Assembly: GCF_001940225.2 (NCBI RefSeq)
Contig: NZ_CP135164.1
Location: 1,488,001 to 1,552,000 of the forward strand
Source: Roseburia sp. 499
GTDB taxonomy: Bacteria > Bacillota > Clostridia > Lachnospirales > Lachnospiraceae
DNA: 64,000 bases
Direction of reading: 5' to 3'
Part shown: positions 7,850 through 16,350 of the stretch, in pieces
Numbering within the stretch: the stretch's first letter is position 1
Layout of the letters: the number at the start of each line of letters is the position of its first letter
Made by a program: the position numbers and the translations under genes
Notes under the pieces: model-generated
Told to the model about the DNA's origin: nothing
Database searches by the model: none
The model's input: only the letters and a program-made list of their open reading frames with translations

Positions 7850-9712
7850 ATGAATCAGCTTGCATTATCCGATGAAATTTTATTGTCTATTGATAAGCCG
7901 GCGCGCTATATTGGCAATGAAGTAAATATGATAAAGAAAAATCCGGATGAAGTGTCGATACGTTTTGCTATGTGCTTTCCTGATGTATATGAAATAGGAA
8001 TGTCACATCTTGGTATTCAGATTCTATATGATATGTTTAATAAACGTGAGGATGTTTATTGTGAACGTGTTTATTCTCCATGGCCGGATCTTCATAAAAT
8101 CATGAAAGAACAGGACATTTCTCTTTTTACCTTAGAGACGCAGTCCCCAGTAAAAAACATGGATTTTCTAGGGATTACCATACAATATGAGATGTGCTAT
8201 ACCAATATTTTACAGATATTAGATTTAAGTCATATTCCAATGATGGCAACAGAACGAACCGAAGAAGACCCATTGGTAATTGGCGGTGGTCCTTGTACCT
8301 ATAATCCAGAGCCATTGGCAGACTTTTTTGACTTATTTTATATAGGGGAAGGAGAAACGCAGTATGACAATCTCTTTGACCTTTATAATACCATGAAAAA
8401 GCAGGGAAAGAGCCGACAGGAATTTCTACATGAAGCAGCAAAAATTCCGGGGATTTATGTACCATCCCTTTATGAAGTGACCTACCATGATGATGGAACG
8501 ATTGCTTCTTTCCAACCAAAACTGGAAGACATTCCAACTACCATCCGAAAGGAAATTCAGATGGATGTTACCAATACCACATATCCTCACAAGCCTTTAG
8601 TTCCGTTTATTAAAGCAACGCAGGATCGTGTGGTATTGGAAATTCAGCGTGGATGTATCCGTGGTTGCCGTTTTTGCCAGGCAGGAATGATTTACCGACC
8701 GGTGCGTGAACGTGACGTGAATATGTTAAAGGAATGTGCTCATGATATGTTAGAAAGCACCGGACATGAAGAAATTTCCTTAAGTTCTTTAAGTTCCAGT
8801 GATTATAGTCAGTTACCGGAACTCATTAATTATTTGATTGAAAAGAAGGAAAAAGGTGTGAATATCTCCTTGCCTTCTTTACGAATCGACGCTTTTTCTC
8901 TGGATGTTATGAGTAAGGTACAGGATATTCGAAAGAGTAGTCTGACCTTTGCACCGGAAGCAGGTTCACAGCGTCTTCGTAATGTTATCAATAAAGGATT
9001 GACAGAGGAAGTTATTTTGCATGGTGCTGGACTTGCCTTTGAAGGAGGATGGCAGAAGGTAAAGCTTTACTTTATGCTTGGACTTCCTACAGAAACGGAA
9101 GAAGATATGAAAGAAATTCCACGTTTGGCAGAAAAGATTGCGGAACGTTATTACGAAATTCCAAAGGAGCAGAGAAATGGAAAGTGCCAGATTACCATCA
9201 GTACCTCTTTCTTTGTTCCAAAGCCTTTTACTCCGTTCCAGTGGGCTCCTATGTGTGAAAAAGATGAATACCTTCACCGGGCAAAGATTGTAAATGATGA
9301 AATGAAGGAACAACTTAACAAGAAGAGCTTAAAGTATAACTGGCATGAAGCCGATGTTACGGTTCTGGAAGGTGTATTTGCCAGAGGGGACCGAAAAATT
9401 GGACAGGTTCTGTTAAAGGCCTATGAAAAAGGATGTATCTTTGACTCATGGAGTGAGTTTTTTGATAATGAAAAGTGGATGGAGGCTTTTGACGAATGTG
9501 GTATTTCCATTGACTTTTACAATCTGCGTACCAGAAGTACCGATGAGATTCTCCCATGGGATTTCATTGACTGTGGTGTTACAAAGTCCTTCTTAAAACG
9601 AGAATGGGAACGTGCACAGCAAGAAGTTGTAACGCCAAACTGCCGTATGCAGTGTAATGGTTGTGGAGCAGCAAGATTTGAAGGAGGTGTCTGTCTTGAA
9701 CATCAGAATTAA
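7850..9712 (+). CDS. B12-binding-like radical SAM protein, TIGR03960 family
   Basis: The first third resembles a B12-binding Rossmann region (FAMCFPDVYEIGMSHLG), followed by a radical SAM domain whose iron-sulfur motif C-x3-C-x2-C is at Cys269, Cys273 and Cys276 (CIRGCRFC). The C-terminal part carries further Cys (CRMQCNGCGAARF). It is about 620 residues from ATG 7850, which has AAGGAG 6 nt upstream; the frame is open further upstream to 7799. The family is widespread in Clostridia and nearly always precedes a DUF2344 protein and an RNase E/G homologue, as here. A role in RNA or ribosome modification is a guess from this context. The next gene starts inside its 3' end, implying coupled translation. 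Confidence 0.92.
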   Translation: MNQLALSDEILLSIDKPARYIGNEVNMIKKNPDEVSIRFAMCFPDVYEIGMSHLGIQILYDMFNKREDVYCERVYSPWPDLHKIMKEQDISLFTLETQSPVKNMDFLGITIQYEMCYTNILQILDLSHIPMMATERTEEDPLVIGGGPCTYNPEPLADFFDLFYIGEGETQYDNLFDLYNTMKKQGKSRQEFLHEAAKIPGIYVPSLYEVTYHDDGTIASFQPKLEDIPTTIRKEIQMDVTNTTYPHKPLVPFIKATQDRVVLEIQRGCIRGCRFCQAGMIYRPVRERDVNMLKECAHDMLESTGHEEISLSSLSSSDYSQLPELINYLIEKKEKGVNISLPSLRIDAFSLDVMSKVQDIRKSSLTFAPEAGSQRLRNVINKGLTEEVILHGAGLAFEGGWQKVKLYFMLGLPTETEEDMKEIPRLAEKIAERYYEIPKEQRNGKCQITISTSFFVPKPFTPFQWAPMCEKDEYLHRAKIVNDEMKEQLNKKSLKYNWHEADVTVLEGVFARGDRKIGQVLLKAYEKGCIFDSWSEFFDNEKWMEAFDECGISIDFYNLRTRSTDEILPWDFIDCGVTKSFLKREWERAQQEVVTPNCRMQCNGCGAARFEGGVCLEHQN

Positions 9713-10502
9713 ATTCCAAAAATATGGTGTCATGAAGTTCATCGGACACTTAGACATTATGCGCTATTTTCAGAAGGCGATGCGACGTGCAAATATAGAT
9801 ATTGCTTATTCCGAAGGTTTCAGTCCACACCAAATTATGTCTTTTGCCGCACCTTTGGGGGTAGGCATTACTAGCGATGGAGAATATCTGGATATTGAAG
9901 TAAAAACTACCCGTTCCAGTAAAGCATCCATTGAGGCATTAAATCAGGTTATGGTAGAAGGAGTTTCTATACTAGAATATAAAAAACTTCCAGATATGGC
10001 AAAAACTTCTATGTCCTTAGTAGCCGCTGCAGATTATATTGTTTATATAAAAGAAAATTATTCAAATCCCTTCAACTTGAAGGAACTGGAAGAAAAAATA
10101 CATGCTTTTTACAACCAATCAGAAATCTTAATTACCAAAAAGACAAAAAAGAGCGAGACAGTCATGGACTTAAAGCCCCTCATCTATGACATGAAGGCAG
10201 TGGAACATGAAGGTAATGCAGCATTTTTCTTAAAGGTATGTACCGGAAGCAGTACCAACATCAAACCTGAATTGGTATTAGAAGCTTTTTATCGTTTTTC
10301 TAATCTTGATTATGAACCACTGGCATTTCAGATTCACCGTTTAGAAGTTTATGCATCTTCTAGTGAAATTCCGGTCAAAGGTGAAAAAGAGCGGGCAGAA
10401 TACGAAGAAAAACTGAAGATTATGAAGTCCGAATATAAAAAGAATGGATTGGAATTCCCTGCATTTTTCACGCTTGGGGAATTGGGGGAAGATATTTTAT
10501 AA
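9696..10502 (+). CDS. TIGR03936 / DUF2344 radical SAM-associated protein
   Basis: I place the start at TTG 9696 because AAGGAGGTG (9681-9689) lies 6 nt upstream; an in-frame ATG at 9657 lies before that site, inside the upstream gene. The product is about 268 residues. The N-terminus (IRIKFQKYGVMKFIGHLDIMRYFQKAMRRA) and the GFSPHQIMSFAAPLGVG segment are characteristic of DUF2344. No enzymatic motif is evident; the family is defined by its link to the upstream radical SAM protein, and in some genomes the two are fused. The 17-nt overlap with that gene fits obligate co-expression. It is followed 2 nt later by the RNase E/G homologue. Confidence 0.92.
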   Translation: MNIRIKFQKYGVMKFIGHLDIMRYFQKAMRRANIDIAYSEGFSPHQIMSFAAPLGVGITSDGEYLDIEVKTTRSSKASIEALNQVMVEGVSILEYKKLPDMAKTSMSLVAAADYIVYIKENYSNPFNLKELEEKIHAFYNQSEILITKKTKKSETVMDLKPLIYDMKAVEHEGNAAFFLKVCTGSSTNIKPELVLEAFYRFSNLDYEPLAFQIHRLEVYASSSEIPVKGEKERAEYEEKLKIMKSEYKKNGLEFPAFFTLGELGEDIL

Positions 10503-10504
10503 TT

Positions 10505-11680
10505 ATGGAAACAAAACTACTGATTACCAAACTGATTCGAAATCATACTACTTATATTGCAACGGCTCTTTATTCGGGAAAAAAGTTATTGGAACTTTAT
10601 TTAGAGCCGACAGAGCAGGAAAGTATCTTAAATAATATTTATGTGGGCAGAGTAAAAGATATCGTCAAGAACTTAAATGCTGCCTTTATTGAAATTGCAC
10701 CCGGAAAGCCCTGTTACTATTCCCTGGAGGACTGTCATAATCCTTTGTATGTGAAGAAAATAAACAGTCCCAGAATGGTACAGGGAGATGAAGTAGTGGT
10801 ACAGGTGGTAAAGGAGAATATAAAGACAAAGCCTCCCAAGGTATCTACGAACCTCACATTTACAGGGACATATCTGGTACTGACCACAGAAAATACCTCC
10901 TTGGGAATTTCAAGAAAACTTCCGGATGAGGAGCGAGAACGATTAAAACAGTTGTTGGAACCATATCGAAATGATAAGTTTGGAATCGTGGTACGTACCA
11001 ACGCTGCTCAAGTAGAAGACACGAAGATTTTTCAGGAATATGAGACTTTAAAACAGGAATATGAACAGCTTATGCAAAATGCTGTTCATCGTACTTGTTT
11101 TTCCTGCTTGAAGAAGAGTCCGCCGGAATTCTTATCTTTGTTAAAAGATGTTCATCAAGCAGAATTGAATGAAATAATTACGGATGATCCAGAGCTTTTT
11201 GACCAGATAAATGCAGCCGGCTTTCATGCAACTTTTTATGAGGATAAACTGTTAAGCCTTCACAATCTTTATAGTCTTGAAACACGCCTTCAGGAGGCAT
11301 TAAATGAACGGGTATGGTTAAAATCCGGTGGTTATCTTGTGATTCAGCCTACAGAAGCATTGACTGTCATTGATGTAAATTCAGGAAAAAGTATTGCCAA
11401 AAAGAAAGTACAGGAACATTATCTTAAGATTAATCTGGAGGCAGCAGAAGAAATTGCACATCAACTTCGCTTACGCAATATCTCCGGTATTATTATTGTA
11501 GACTTCATTGATATGAAAGAACAGTCTGCCAAAGATGAATTAATGTTACACTTAAAGCAACTGGTAAAAAAAGACAGTGTTCCGGTTCAAGTAGTTGATA
11601 TGACACGTTTGAATCTGGTAGAACTGACCCGTAAAAAGGTACGAAAATCTCTGGCGGAACAGATAGAAGGAGAAAACTAA
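10505..11680 (+). CDS. rng: Ribonuclease E/G family protein, short form without Zn-link
   Basis: RNase E/G enzymes cleave single-stranded RNA in mRNA decay and in rRNA 5' processing. An S1-like domain lies in the first third (NIYVGRVKDIVKNLNAAFIEI), then the RNase H-like and DNase I-like catalytic region. The two metal-binding Asp are Asp290 (VIDVNSGK) and Asp333 (IVDFIDMK); their 43-residue spacing equals that of Asp303/Asp346 in E. coli RNase E. The protein ends at residue 391, directly after MTRLNLVELTRKKVRKSL. That is just before the place where RNase E/G normally has its CPxC Zn-link and small domain. The next gene, a Cys-rich 60-residue protein, overlaps the stop codon. Confidence 0.93.
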   Translation: METKLLITKLIRNHTTYIATALYSGKKLLELYLEPTEQESILNNIYVGRVKDIVKNLNAAFIEIAPGKPCYYSLEDCHNPLYVKKINSPRMVQGDEVVVQVVKENIKTKPPKVSTNLTFTGTYLVLTTENTSLGISRKLPDEERERLKQLLEPYRNDKFGIVVRTNAAQVEDTKIFQEYETLKQEYEQLMQNAVHRTCFSCLKKSPPEFLSLLKDVHQAELNEIITDDPELFDQINAAGFHATFYEDKLLSLHNLYSLETRLQEALNERVWLKSGGYLVIQPTEALTVIDVNSGKSIAKKKVQEHYLKINLEAAEEIAHQLRLRNISGIIIVDFIDMKEQSAKDELMLHLKQLVKKDSVPVQVVDMTRLNLVELTRKKVRKSLAEQIEGEN

Positions 11681-11862
11681 TGGGAAATGTATCAAATTGC
11701 GAAACTTGTGCAAACTATGTATATGATGAAGATTATGAGTATTATGTCTGTATGGTAAATTTGGATGAGGATGAAATGGTGCAGTTCATGACAAATTCTC
11801 GCTGGGAATGTCCTTATTATCAATGTGACGACGAGTATAAGATTGTTCGCCACCAGATGTAA
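11680..11862 (+). CDS. DUF6472 small cysteine-rich protein
   Basis: This is a 60-residue acidic protein with cysteine pairs CETCANY near the N-terminus, a central VCMV and a later ECPYYQC. The spacing suggests a small metal-binding or zinc-ribbon-like unit. I recognise it as the DUF6472 type found behind RNase E/G in Lachnospiraceae; its function is unknown. Its ATG overlaps the RNase stop (TAATG), so translation is coupled. Metal binding is inferred from the Cys pattern. A partnership with the RNase, which lacks its own Zn-link, is speculative. Confidence 0.85.
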   Translation: MGNVSNCETCANYVYDEDYEYYVCMVNLDEDEMVQFMTNSRWECPYYQCDDEYKIVRHQM

Positions 11863-11891
11863 GGAAATTAAGGAATTTTTTCCAAAAACAC

Positions 11892-11920
11892 TTGACGGAC
11901 AGTTCTTGCTATGCTAGTAT
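11892..11920 (+). promoter_or_regulatory. Promoter of the rplU-prp-rpmA operon
   Basis: TTGACG (11892-11897), 17 nt and TAGTAT (11915-11920) form the promoter, directly followed by the L21 leader. Confidence 0.75.
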
Positions 11921-11924
11921 ATAT

Positions 11925-12000
11925 GAGTATGCCGCACAGTGAGGTTCTACAAGTCTATATTTTTATAATATAGCACCGTAACTGGCGAGTAATGATAATA
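11925..12000 (+). promoter_or_regulatory. Ribosomal protein L21 leader
   Basis: The stretch beginning TATGCCGCACAGTGAGGTTC and ending near TAACTGGCGAGTAATG, just ahead of the rplU ribosome site AGGAGGTG, fits the conserved L21 leader of Firmicutes. That leader is thought to let excess L21 repress its own operon. The assignment is from recalled consensus features, not from a covariance search. Confidence 0.7.
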
Positions 12001-12011
12001 GGAGGTGCCAT

Positions 12012-12317
12012 ATGTACGCAATTATAGCAACAGGTGGTAAGCAGTACAAAGTATCCGAAGGCGATATCATTACCATTGAAAAGCTTGGTGTTGAAGCTGG
12101 TGAAAAAGTTACTTTTGATAACGTATTAGCAGTAAGCGACGGTTCTTTAAAAGTTGGAGCTGACGCAGCAAACGCAACTGTTGATGCTTCTGTAGTTGAA
12201 AACGGCAGAGGTAAGAAAGTTATCGTTTACAAGTACAAGAGAAAAACCGGTTATCACAAGAAGAACGGTCACAGACAGTCCTTCACCAAAGTGAAAATCG
12301 AAAAGATTAATGGCTAA
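12012..12317 (+). CDS. rplU: 50S ribosomal protein L21
   Basis: L21 is a 101-residue protein of the large subunit that binds 23S rRNA. The start [18 protein letters not shown] and the C-terminal [14 protein letters not shown] with TKVKIEKI are diagnostic. AGGAGGTG precedes the ATG. It is first in the conserved L21-Prp-L27 operon, under the leader just upstream. Confidence 0.98.
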   Translation: MYAIIATGGKQYKVSEGDIITIEKLGVEAGEKVTFDNVLAVSDGSLKVGADAANATVDASVVENGRGKKVIVYKYKRKTGYHKKNGHRQSFTKVKIEKING

Positions 12318-12332
12318 TCGATAGGAATTGTT

Positions 12333-12662
12333 ATGATTCATGTAACGATTTACAAAAACCATAAAAATGAATACACTGCATTTAATTGTATTGGACACGC
12401 AGAGTATGGAGAATCAGGCGAAGATATTGTCTGCGCAGCAGTTTCTGTACTAGTTATCAATACTATTAATTCCATTGAACACTTTGTTTGCGATGAATTT
12501 GATATTGTAACAGAGGAAGAAAGTGGTTTGATTGATTTTTCGTTAAAGGAAAATTATTCAAAAGAAGCGGTGTTATTGATTCGTTCTATGGTTTTAGGCT
12601 TACAAGGAATACAAAATAACTACGGAAATGAATATATTACGCTTATATTCAAGGAGGTGTAA
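12333..12662 (+). CDS. prp: Ribosomal-processing cysteine protease Prp
   Basis: Prp removes the N-terminal extension of L27 in Firmicutes, a step essential for translation because the extension would clash with the peptidyl-transferase centre. The 109-residue protein has the catalytic His in CIGHAEYG and the catalytic Cys in EDIVCAAVSVL, about 12 residues later. It lies between L21 and L27 in the usual order, 3 nt before the L27 start. The substrate's cleavage motif is visible in the next gene, so the pair is functionally consistent. Confidence 0.95.
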   Translation: MIHVTIYKNHKNEYTAFNCIGHAEYGESGEDIVCAAVSVLVINTINSIEHFVCDEFDIVTEEESGLIDFSLKENYSKEAVLLIRSMVLGLQGIQNNYGNEYITLIFKEV

Positions 12663-12665
12663 GAC

Positions 12666-12956
12666 ATGTTGAATATGAACCTTCAATTTTTCGCTCATAA
12701 AAAGGGAGTTGGTTCTACTAAGAACGGTAGAGATTCCGAGTCCAAGAGATTAGGTGCGAAAAGAGCTGATGGACAGTTCGTAAAAGCTGGAAACATTTTA
12801 TACAGACAGCGTGGAACCAAGATTCACCCAGGTGTGAACGTTGGAATCGGTGGCGATGATACATTGTTCGCTAAAGTTGACGGTGTTCTGAGATTTGAAA
12901 GAAAAGGAAGAGATAAGAAACAGGCTTCCGTATATCCAGTAGCAAGCAACGAATAA
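12666..12956 (+). CDS. rpmA: 50S ribosomal protein L27, precursor form
   Basis: L27 reaches the peptidyl-transferase centre and stabilises tRNA there. The 96-residue precursor starts MLNMNLQFF, then [15 protein letters not shown]. The NLQFF/A junction at residues 5-10 is the Prp cleavage site, so mature L27 should start at Ala10. AAGGAGGTG precedes the ATG. A hairpin with a short T-run follows the gene and separates it partly from obgE. Confidence 0.98.
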   Translation: MLNMNLQFFAHKKGVGSTKNGRDSESKRLGAKRADGQFVKAGNILYRQRGTKIHPGVNVGIGGDDTLFAKVDGVLRFERKGRDKKQASVYPVASNE

Positions 12957-12965
12957 GAAAGACTG

Positions 12966-13000
12966 ATAGACTCGACTGCAACAGCCGGGTCTATTCTTTT
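12966..13000 (+). terminator. Terminator or attenuator between rpmA and obgE
   Basis: ATAGACTCG (12966-12974) pairs with CGGGTCTAT (12986-12994), followed by TCTTTT. The moderate T-run suggests partial read-through into obgE. Confidence 0.7.
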
Positions 13001-13045
13001 AATAAAACTGAGATATTCTCTCGTTTGAAATTGAGGTGGAAAACA

Positions 13046-14332
13046 ATGTTTGCAGATAGTGCAAAAATTATTATAAAATCAGGAAATGGCGGAAATGGTC
13101 ATATATCTTTTCGCCGTGAAAAATATGTTCCCAATGGCGGACCCGACGGCGGTGACGGCGGAAAAGGCGGAGACTTAATCTTTCAGGTGGACGAAGGATT
13201 AAATACTTTAACAGACTTTCGCCATAAACGCAAATATGCCGCACAAAATGGTGAAGAGGGCGGAAAGCGCAACTGCCACGGAAAAAACGGTGAAGATATG
13301 ATTGTAAAGGTTCCTGCCGGAACAATCATAAGAGAAGCAGAAACGGATAAGGTCATTGCAGACATGTCCGGAGACAACACAAGACAAATTATCTTAAAAG
13401 GCGGAAAAGGCGGTCTGGGAAATCAACATTACGCTACCTCTACTATGCAGGCTCCCAAATATGCCCAGCCGGGTCAGCCTGGAATTGAGTTGGAAGTTCG
13501 CCTGGAATTAAAGGTAATTGCAGATGTAGGATTGGTAGGATTCCCTAATGTAGGAAAATCTACGTTGTTATCCCGTGTTACAAATGCTCGTCCTAAGATA
13601 GCAAATTATCATTTCACTACACTAAATCCGAACTTAGGTGTAGTAGACTTAGAAGGCACTGGCGGTTTTGTCATTGCTGATATTCCGGGATTGATTGAAG
13701 GTGCTTCGGAAGGAATTGGACTTGGTCATTCCTTCTTAAAACATATTGAACGTACCAAAGTTATGATTCATATGGTAGATGCAGCATCTGTAGAAGGACG
13801 AGACCCTATTGCAGATATTTATGCCATAAATAAAGAATTAGAAGCATATAATCCGGAATTAATGAAAAAACCTCAAGTTATTGCAGCAAATAAAATAGAT
13901 GCCATTTATAATGAAGATGAAAGTGCGTTGCCGGCATTAAAAGCAGAATTTGAGCCAAAAGGAATACAAGTCTATCCAATTTCTGCCGTTAGTGGTCAGG
14001 GATTGAAAGAACTTTTGTATCATGTAAATGAACTTTTATCCGGATTAGATGATGCCCCAGTCGTATATGAACAGGAATACTTCCCGGAAGCATCCTTATT
14101 TAAAGATGAGGCTTATACAGTAGAATACAACGAAGAAGATGACGTATATGTAGTAGAAGGACCTAAGATTGAGAAAATGCTTGGTTACACCAATATTGAC
14201 TCTGAAAAGGGATTTTTGTTCTTCCAGAAGTTTTTGCGTGAACAGGGTATTTTGGAGGATTTGGAAAAGGCTGGAATTACAGAAGGCGATACGGTTCGTA
14301 TGTATGGTTTAGAATTTGATTATTACAAATAA
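13046..14332 (+). CDS. obgE: GTPase ObgE/CgtA
   Basis: Obg is an essential GTPase in 50S assembly and stress and sporulation control. The protein is about 428 residues from ATG 13046, which has GAGGTGG upstream. The glycine-rich Obg fold occupies the first 155 residues (GGNGHISFRREKYVPNGGPDGGDGGKGG). The G domain follows with G1 GFPNVGKST, G3 DIPGL and G4 NKID, and the C-terminal OCT domain runs from about residue 350. The order rplU-prp-rpmA-obgE is standard. Confidence 0.97.
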   Translation: MFADSAKIIIKSGNGGNGHISFRREKYVPNGGPDGGDGGKGGDLIFQVDEGLNTLTDFRHKRKYAAQNGEEGGKRNCHGKNGEDMIVKVPAGTIIREAETDKVIADMSGDNTRQIILKGGKGGLGNQHYATSTMQAPKYAQPGQPGIELEVRLELKVIADVGLVGFPNVGKSTLLSRVTNARPKIANYHFTTLNPNLGVVDLEGTGGFVIADIPGLIEGASEGIGLGHSFLKHIERTKVMIHMVDAASVEGRDPIADIYAINKELEAYNPELMKKPQVIAANKIDAIYNEDESALPALKAEFEPKGIQVYPISAVSGQGLKELLYHVNELLSGLDDAPVVYEQEYFPEASLFKDEAYTVEYNEEDDVYVVEGPKIEKMLGYTNIDSEKGFLFFQKFLREQGILEDLEKAGITEGDTVRMYGLEFDYYK

Positions 14333-14359
14333 GGACTTATGTCCGGAAAGGATTTTTAT

Positions 14360-14656
14360 ATGGAAATGACAAGCAAACAACGTGCTTATTTAAAATGTCT
14401 TGCCAGCAGCCTGACTCCTATTTTTCAGGTAGGAAAGGCAAGTATTTCACCGGAAATGGCAGCCGGAATTGATGAAGCACTGGAAAAACGGGAATTAATC
14501 AAAATTTCTGTGTTAAAGAACTGCTTCGATGAGCCAAAAGAAATTGCTCAGACCCTTGCAGAACGTACCAATTCTCAGGTCGTTCAAGTCATTGGTAAAA
14601 AAATTGTATTATACCGTCCAGCCAAAAAGGATGCTAAAATTCAATTACCACGCTAA
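14360..14656 (+). CDS. yhbY: YhbY family RNA-binding protein (CRM domain)
   Basis: This is a single CRM-domain protein of about 98 residues that binds pre-50S particles and helps their maturation. The motif MTSKQRAYLKCLAS starts the domain, and the GKASISPEMAAGIDEAL and ELIKISVLKN segments are typical. AAAGGA (14347-14352) supports ATG 14360; an in-frame ATG at 14339 lies ahead of this site. The gene sits between obgE and nadD with short gaps in a ribosome-assembly operon. Confidence 0.9.
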   Translation: MEMTSKQRAYLKCLASSLTPIFQVGKASISPEMAAGIDEALEKRELIKISVLKNCFDEPKEIAQTLAERTNSQVVQVIGKKIVLYRPAKKDAKIQLPR

Positions 14657-14670
14657 AGGAAGTGACGCTT

Positions 14671-15300
14671 ATGGATAACGCAACAGATCATGACATAATA
14701 CAAAAAATCGGGATTATGGGGGGAACCTTTAATCCCATTCATAATGGACATCTGTTGATGGCGGAATATGCCAGAGAGGAATTTGATTTAAACCAAGTCT
14801 TGTTTCTTCCTACCGGACATTCCCCCCATAAGTTGGAACAACAGATTACAGAAGCTTCCATGCGTTGTGACATGATAGAATTGGCAATTCAGGATAATCC
14901 CTTTTTTAAACTTGATTTAACAGAAGTGAAAGAAGAACGTATCAGTTATACTTATCTTACACTTCCGTTATTGAAAAAGAAACATCCAAATGCAGAACTG
15001 TATTTTATTTTGGGCGCAGATTCCCTTTTTGATTTGGAAGATTGGAAGAAACCAGAAGAAATTTTATCTACCTGCAATATTCTTGCGGCTTATCGTGAGG
15101 ATAAAAGAGAAAAAGACTTCCAGAAACAAATTGACTATCTGAATAAAAAATACCATGCCCACATTTATCCGTTGCATATGCCAAGTTTCGATGTCTCATC
15201 AAGCAATATCCGAAATCGCATTAGAGAGCATCGAAGCATACATTATCTGGTTCCAAAAGAAGTTGAACATTATATTAGAAAAACTGGATTGTATCAATAG
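14671..15300 (+). CDS. nadD: Nicotinate-nucleotide adenylyltransferase NadD
   Basis: NadD makes deamido-NAD from nicotinate mononucleotide and ATP. The nucleotidyl-transferase motif GGTFNPIHNGHLLMAEYA near residues 18-35 carries the (T/H)xGH signature, and the C-terminal SSSNIRNRI is the second ATP-binding motif. I use ATG 14671 because AAGGAAGTG lies 7 nt upstream; a GTG at 14662 overlaps that site. yqeK follows 15 nt later, a standard pairing. Confidence 0.95.
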   Translation: MDNATDHDIIQKIGIMGGTFNPIHNGHLLMAEYAREEFDLNQVLFLPTGHSPHKLEQQITEASMRCDMIELAIQDNPFFKLDLTEVKEERISYTYLTLPLLKKKHPNAELYFILGADSLFDLEDWKKPEEILSTCNILAAYREDKREKDFQKQIDYLNKKYHAHIYPLHMPSFDVSSSNIRNRIREHRSIHYLVPKEVEHYIRKTGLYQ

Positions 15301-15315
15301 AAAAGAAGTGATATT

Positions 15316-15879
15316 GTGAAACGTAAAGAAATAGAAAAGCAATTAAAAAAAGAATTGGACAAGGATCGTTTTACACATACTATGGGCGTCATGTATACCG
15401 CAGCAGCTCTTGCCATGGCGCACGGAGCAGATATGGAACAAGCACTATATGCCGGTTTATTACATGATTGTGCAAAATGTATTCCAAATGACGAAAAAAT
15501 TGTCCTATGTAAGAAATATCAAATACCCATTTCCGAAGCAGAAGAGAAGAGTCCATTTCTTCTACATGCCAAGCTGGGTGCTTATTACGCCGAACATAAA
15601 TATGCTATTCAGGACAACGAAATTTTGCATGCCATAAAGGTGCATACCACCGGCGAACCTGGAATGAATACACTAGATAAGCTCATTTACATTGCGGACT
15701 ATATAGAACCCAACCGAGACCAGGCACCTAATCTGACGCTAATTCGGAAACTGGCTTTTGAAAATTTGGACGAGGCAATGAAACAGATTTTAAGCGACAC
15801 CTTACATTATTTACAAGAAAAAGGAGGAGAAATTGATCCCCTTACCGCTCAAACTTATGAATATTTTCATAACAACTAA
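15316..15879 (+). CDS. yqeK: YqeK, HD-domain Ap4A hydrolase
   Basis: YqeK-type HD proteins hydrolyse diadenosine tetraphosphate symmetrically to ADP. The 187-residue protein starts at GTG 15316, with AAGAAGTG upstream. HD motifs are complete: His in FTHTMGV, HD in GLLHDCAKCIP, a later His in FLLHAKLGAYYA, IKVHTTG and the distal Asp in YIADYIEP. It is nested between nadD and rsfS as in other Firmicutes. Confidence 0.93.
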   Translation: MKRKEIEKQLKKELDKDRFTHTMGVMYTAAALAMAHGADMEQALYAGLLHDCAKCIPNDEKIVLCKKYQIPISEAEEKSPFLLHAKLGAYYAEHKYAIQDNEILHAIKVHTTGEPGMNTLDKLIYIADYIEPNRDQAPNLTLIRKLAFENLDEAMKQILSDTLHYLQEKGGEIDPLTAQTYEYFHNN

Positions 15880-15919
15880 TTTTTTATAACTAAGACATTT
15901 CGAAAGGAGATTACAATCA

Positions 15920-16279
15920 ATGAGTCAATCAAATGAAATGGTAAAAATTGCATGCCATGCATTAAGTGAAAAGAAAGCAGAAGATGTGCGTATTATTGAT
16001 ATTAGTGAAATTTCACCGATTGCAGATTATTTTGTTATTGCCAGTGGCGCTAATGCAAATCAGCTTCAGGCGATGGTAGATGCTGTAGACGAAGAATTGA
16101 CCAAAGCCGGATATACAGCAAAGCAGGTAGAAGGGAACCGCAATTCCAGTTGGATTTTAATGGACTATAATGATATTGTAGTTCATGTATTTTCGAAAGA
16201 AGACCGTCTTTTCTATGATTTGGAACGTATCTGGACAGATGGAAAAAAAGTAGAACTGGAAGATATATTAGCTGAATAG
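15920..16279 (+). CDS. rsfS: Ribosome silencing factor RsfS
   Basis: RsfS binds L14 and blocks joining of the subunits under nutrient limitation. The 119-residue protein has the conserved DYFVIASGANANQLQAMVDAV and the C-terminal SSWILMDYNDIVVHVFSKEDRLFYDLERIW. GAAAGGAGA precedes the ATG. It is the last gene of the + strand operon; a perfect two-way terminator follows. Confidence 0.97.
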   Translation: MSQSNEMVKIACHALSEKKAEDVRIIDISEISPIADYFVIASGANANQLQAMVDAVDEELTKAGYTAKQVEGNRNSSWILMDYNDIVVHVFSKEDRLFYDLERIWTDGKKVELEDILAE

Positions 16280-16302
16280 AAGCAAACAAAATATTTTTAA
16301 CT

Positions 16303-16341
16303 AAAAAAGCGTCATTCCTATAATAGCGGAATGACGCTTTT
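16303..16341. terminator. Bidirectional terminator between rsfS and lexA
   Basis: AAAAGCGTCATTCC and GGAATGACGCTTTT form a 14-bp perfect stem with a short loop, flanked by A- and T-runs. It can serve both converging transcripts. Confidence 0.92.
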
Positions 16342-16350
16342 AGATTCCAA

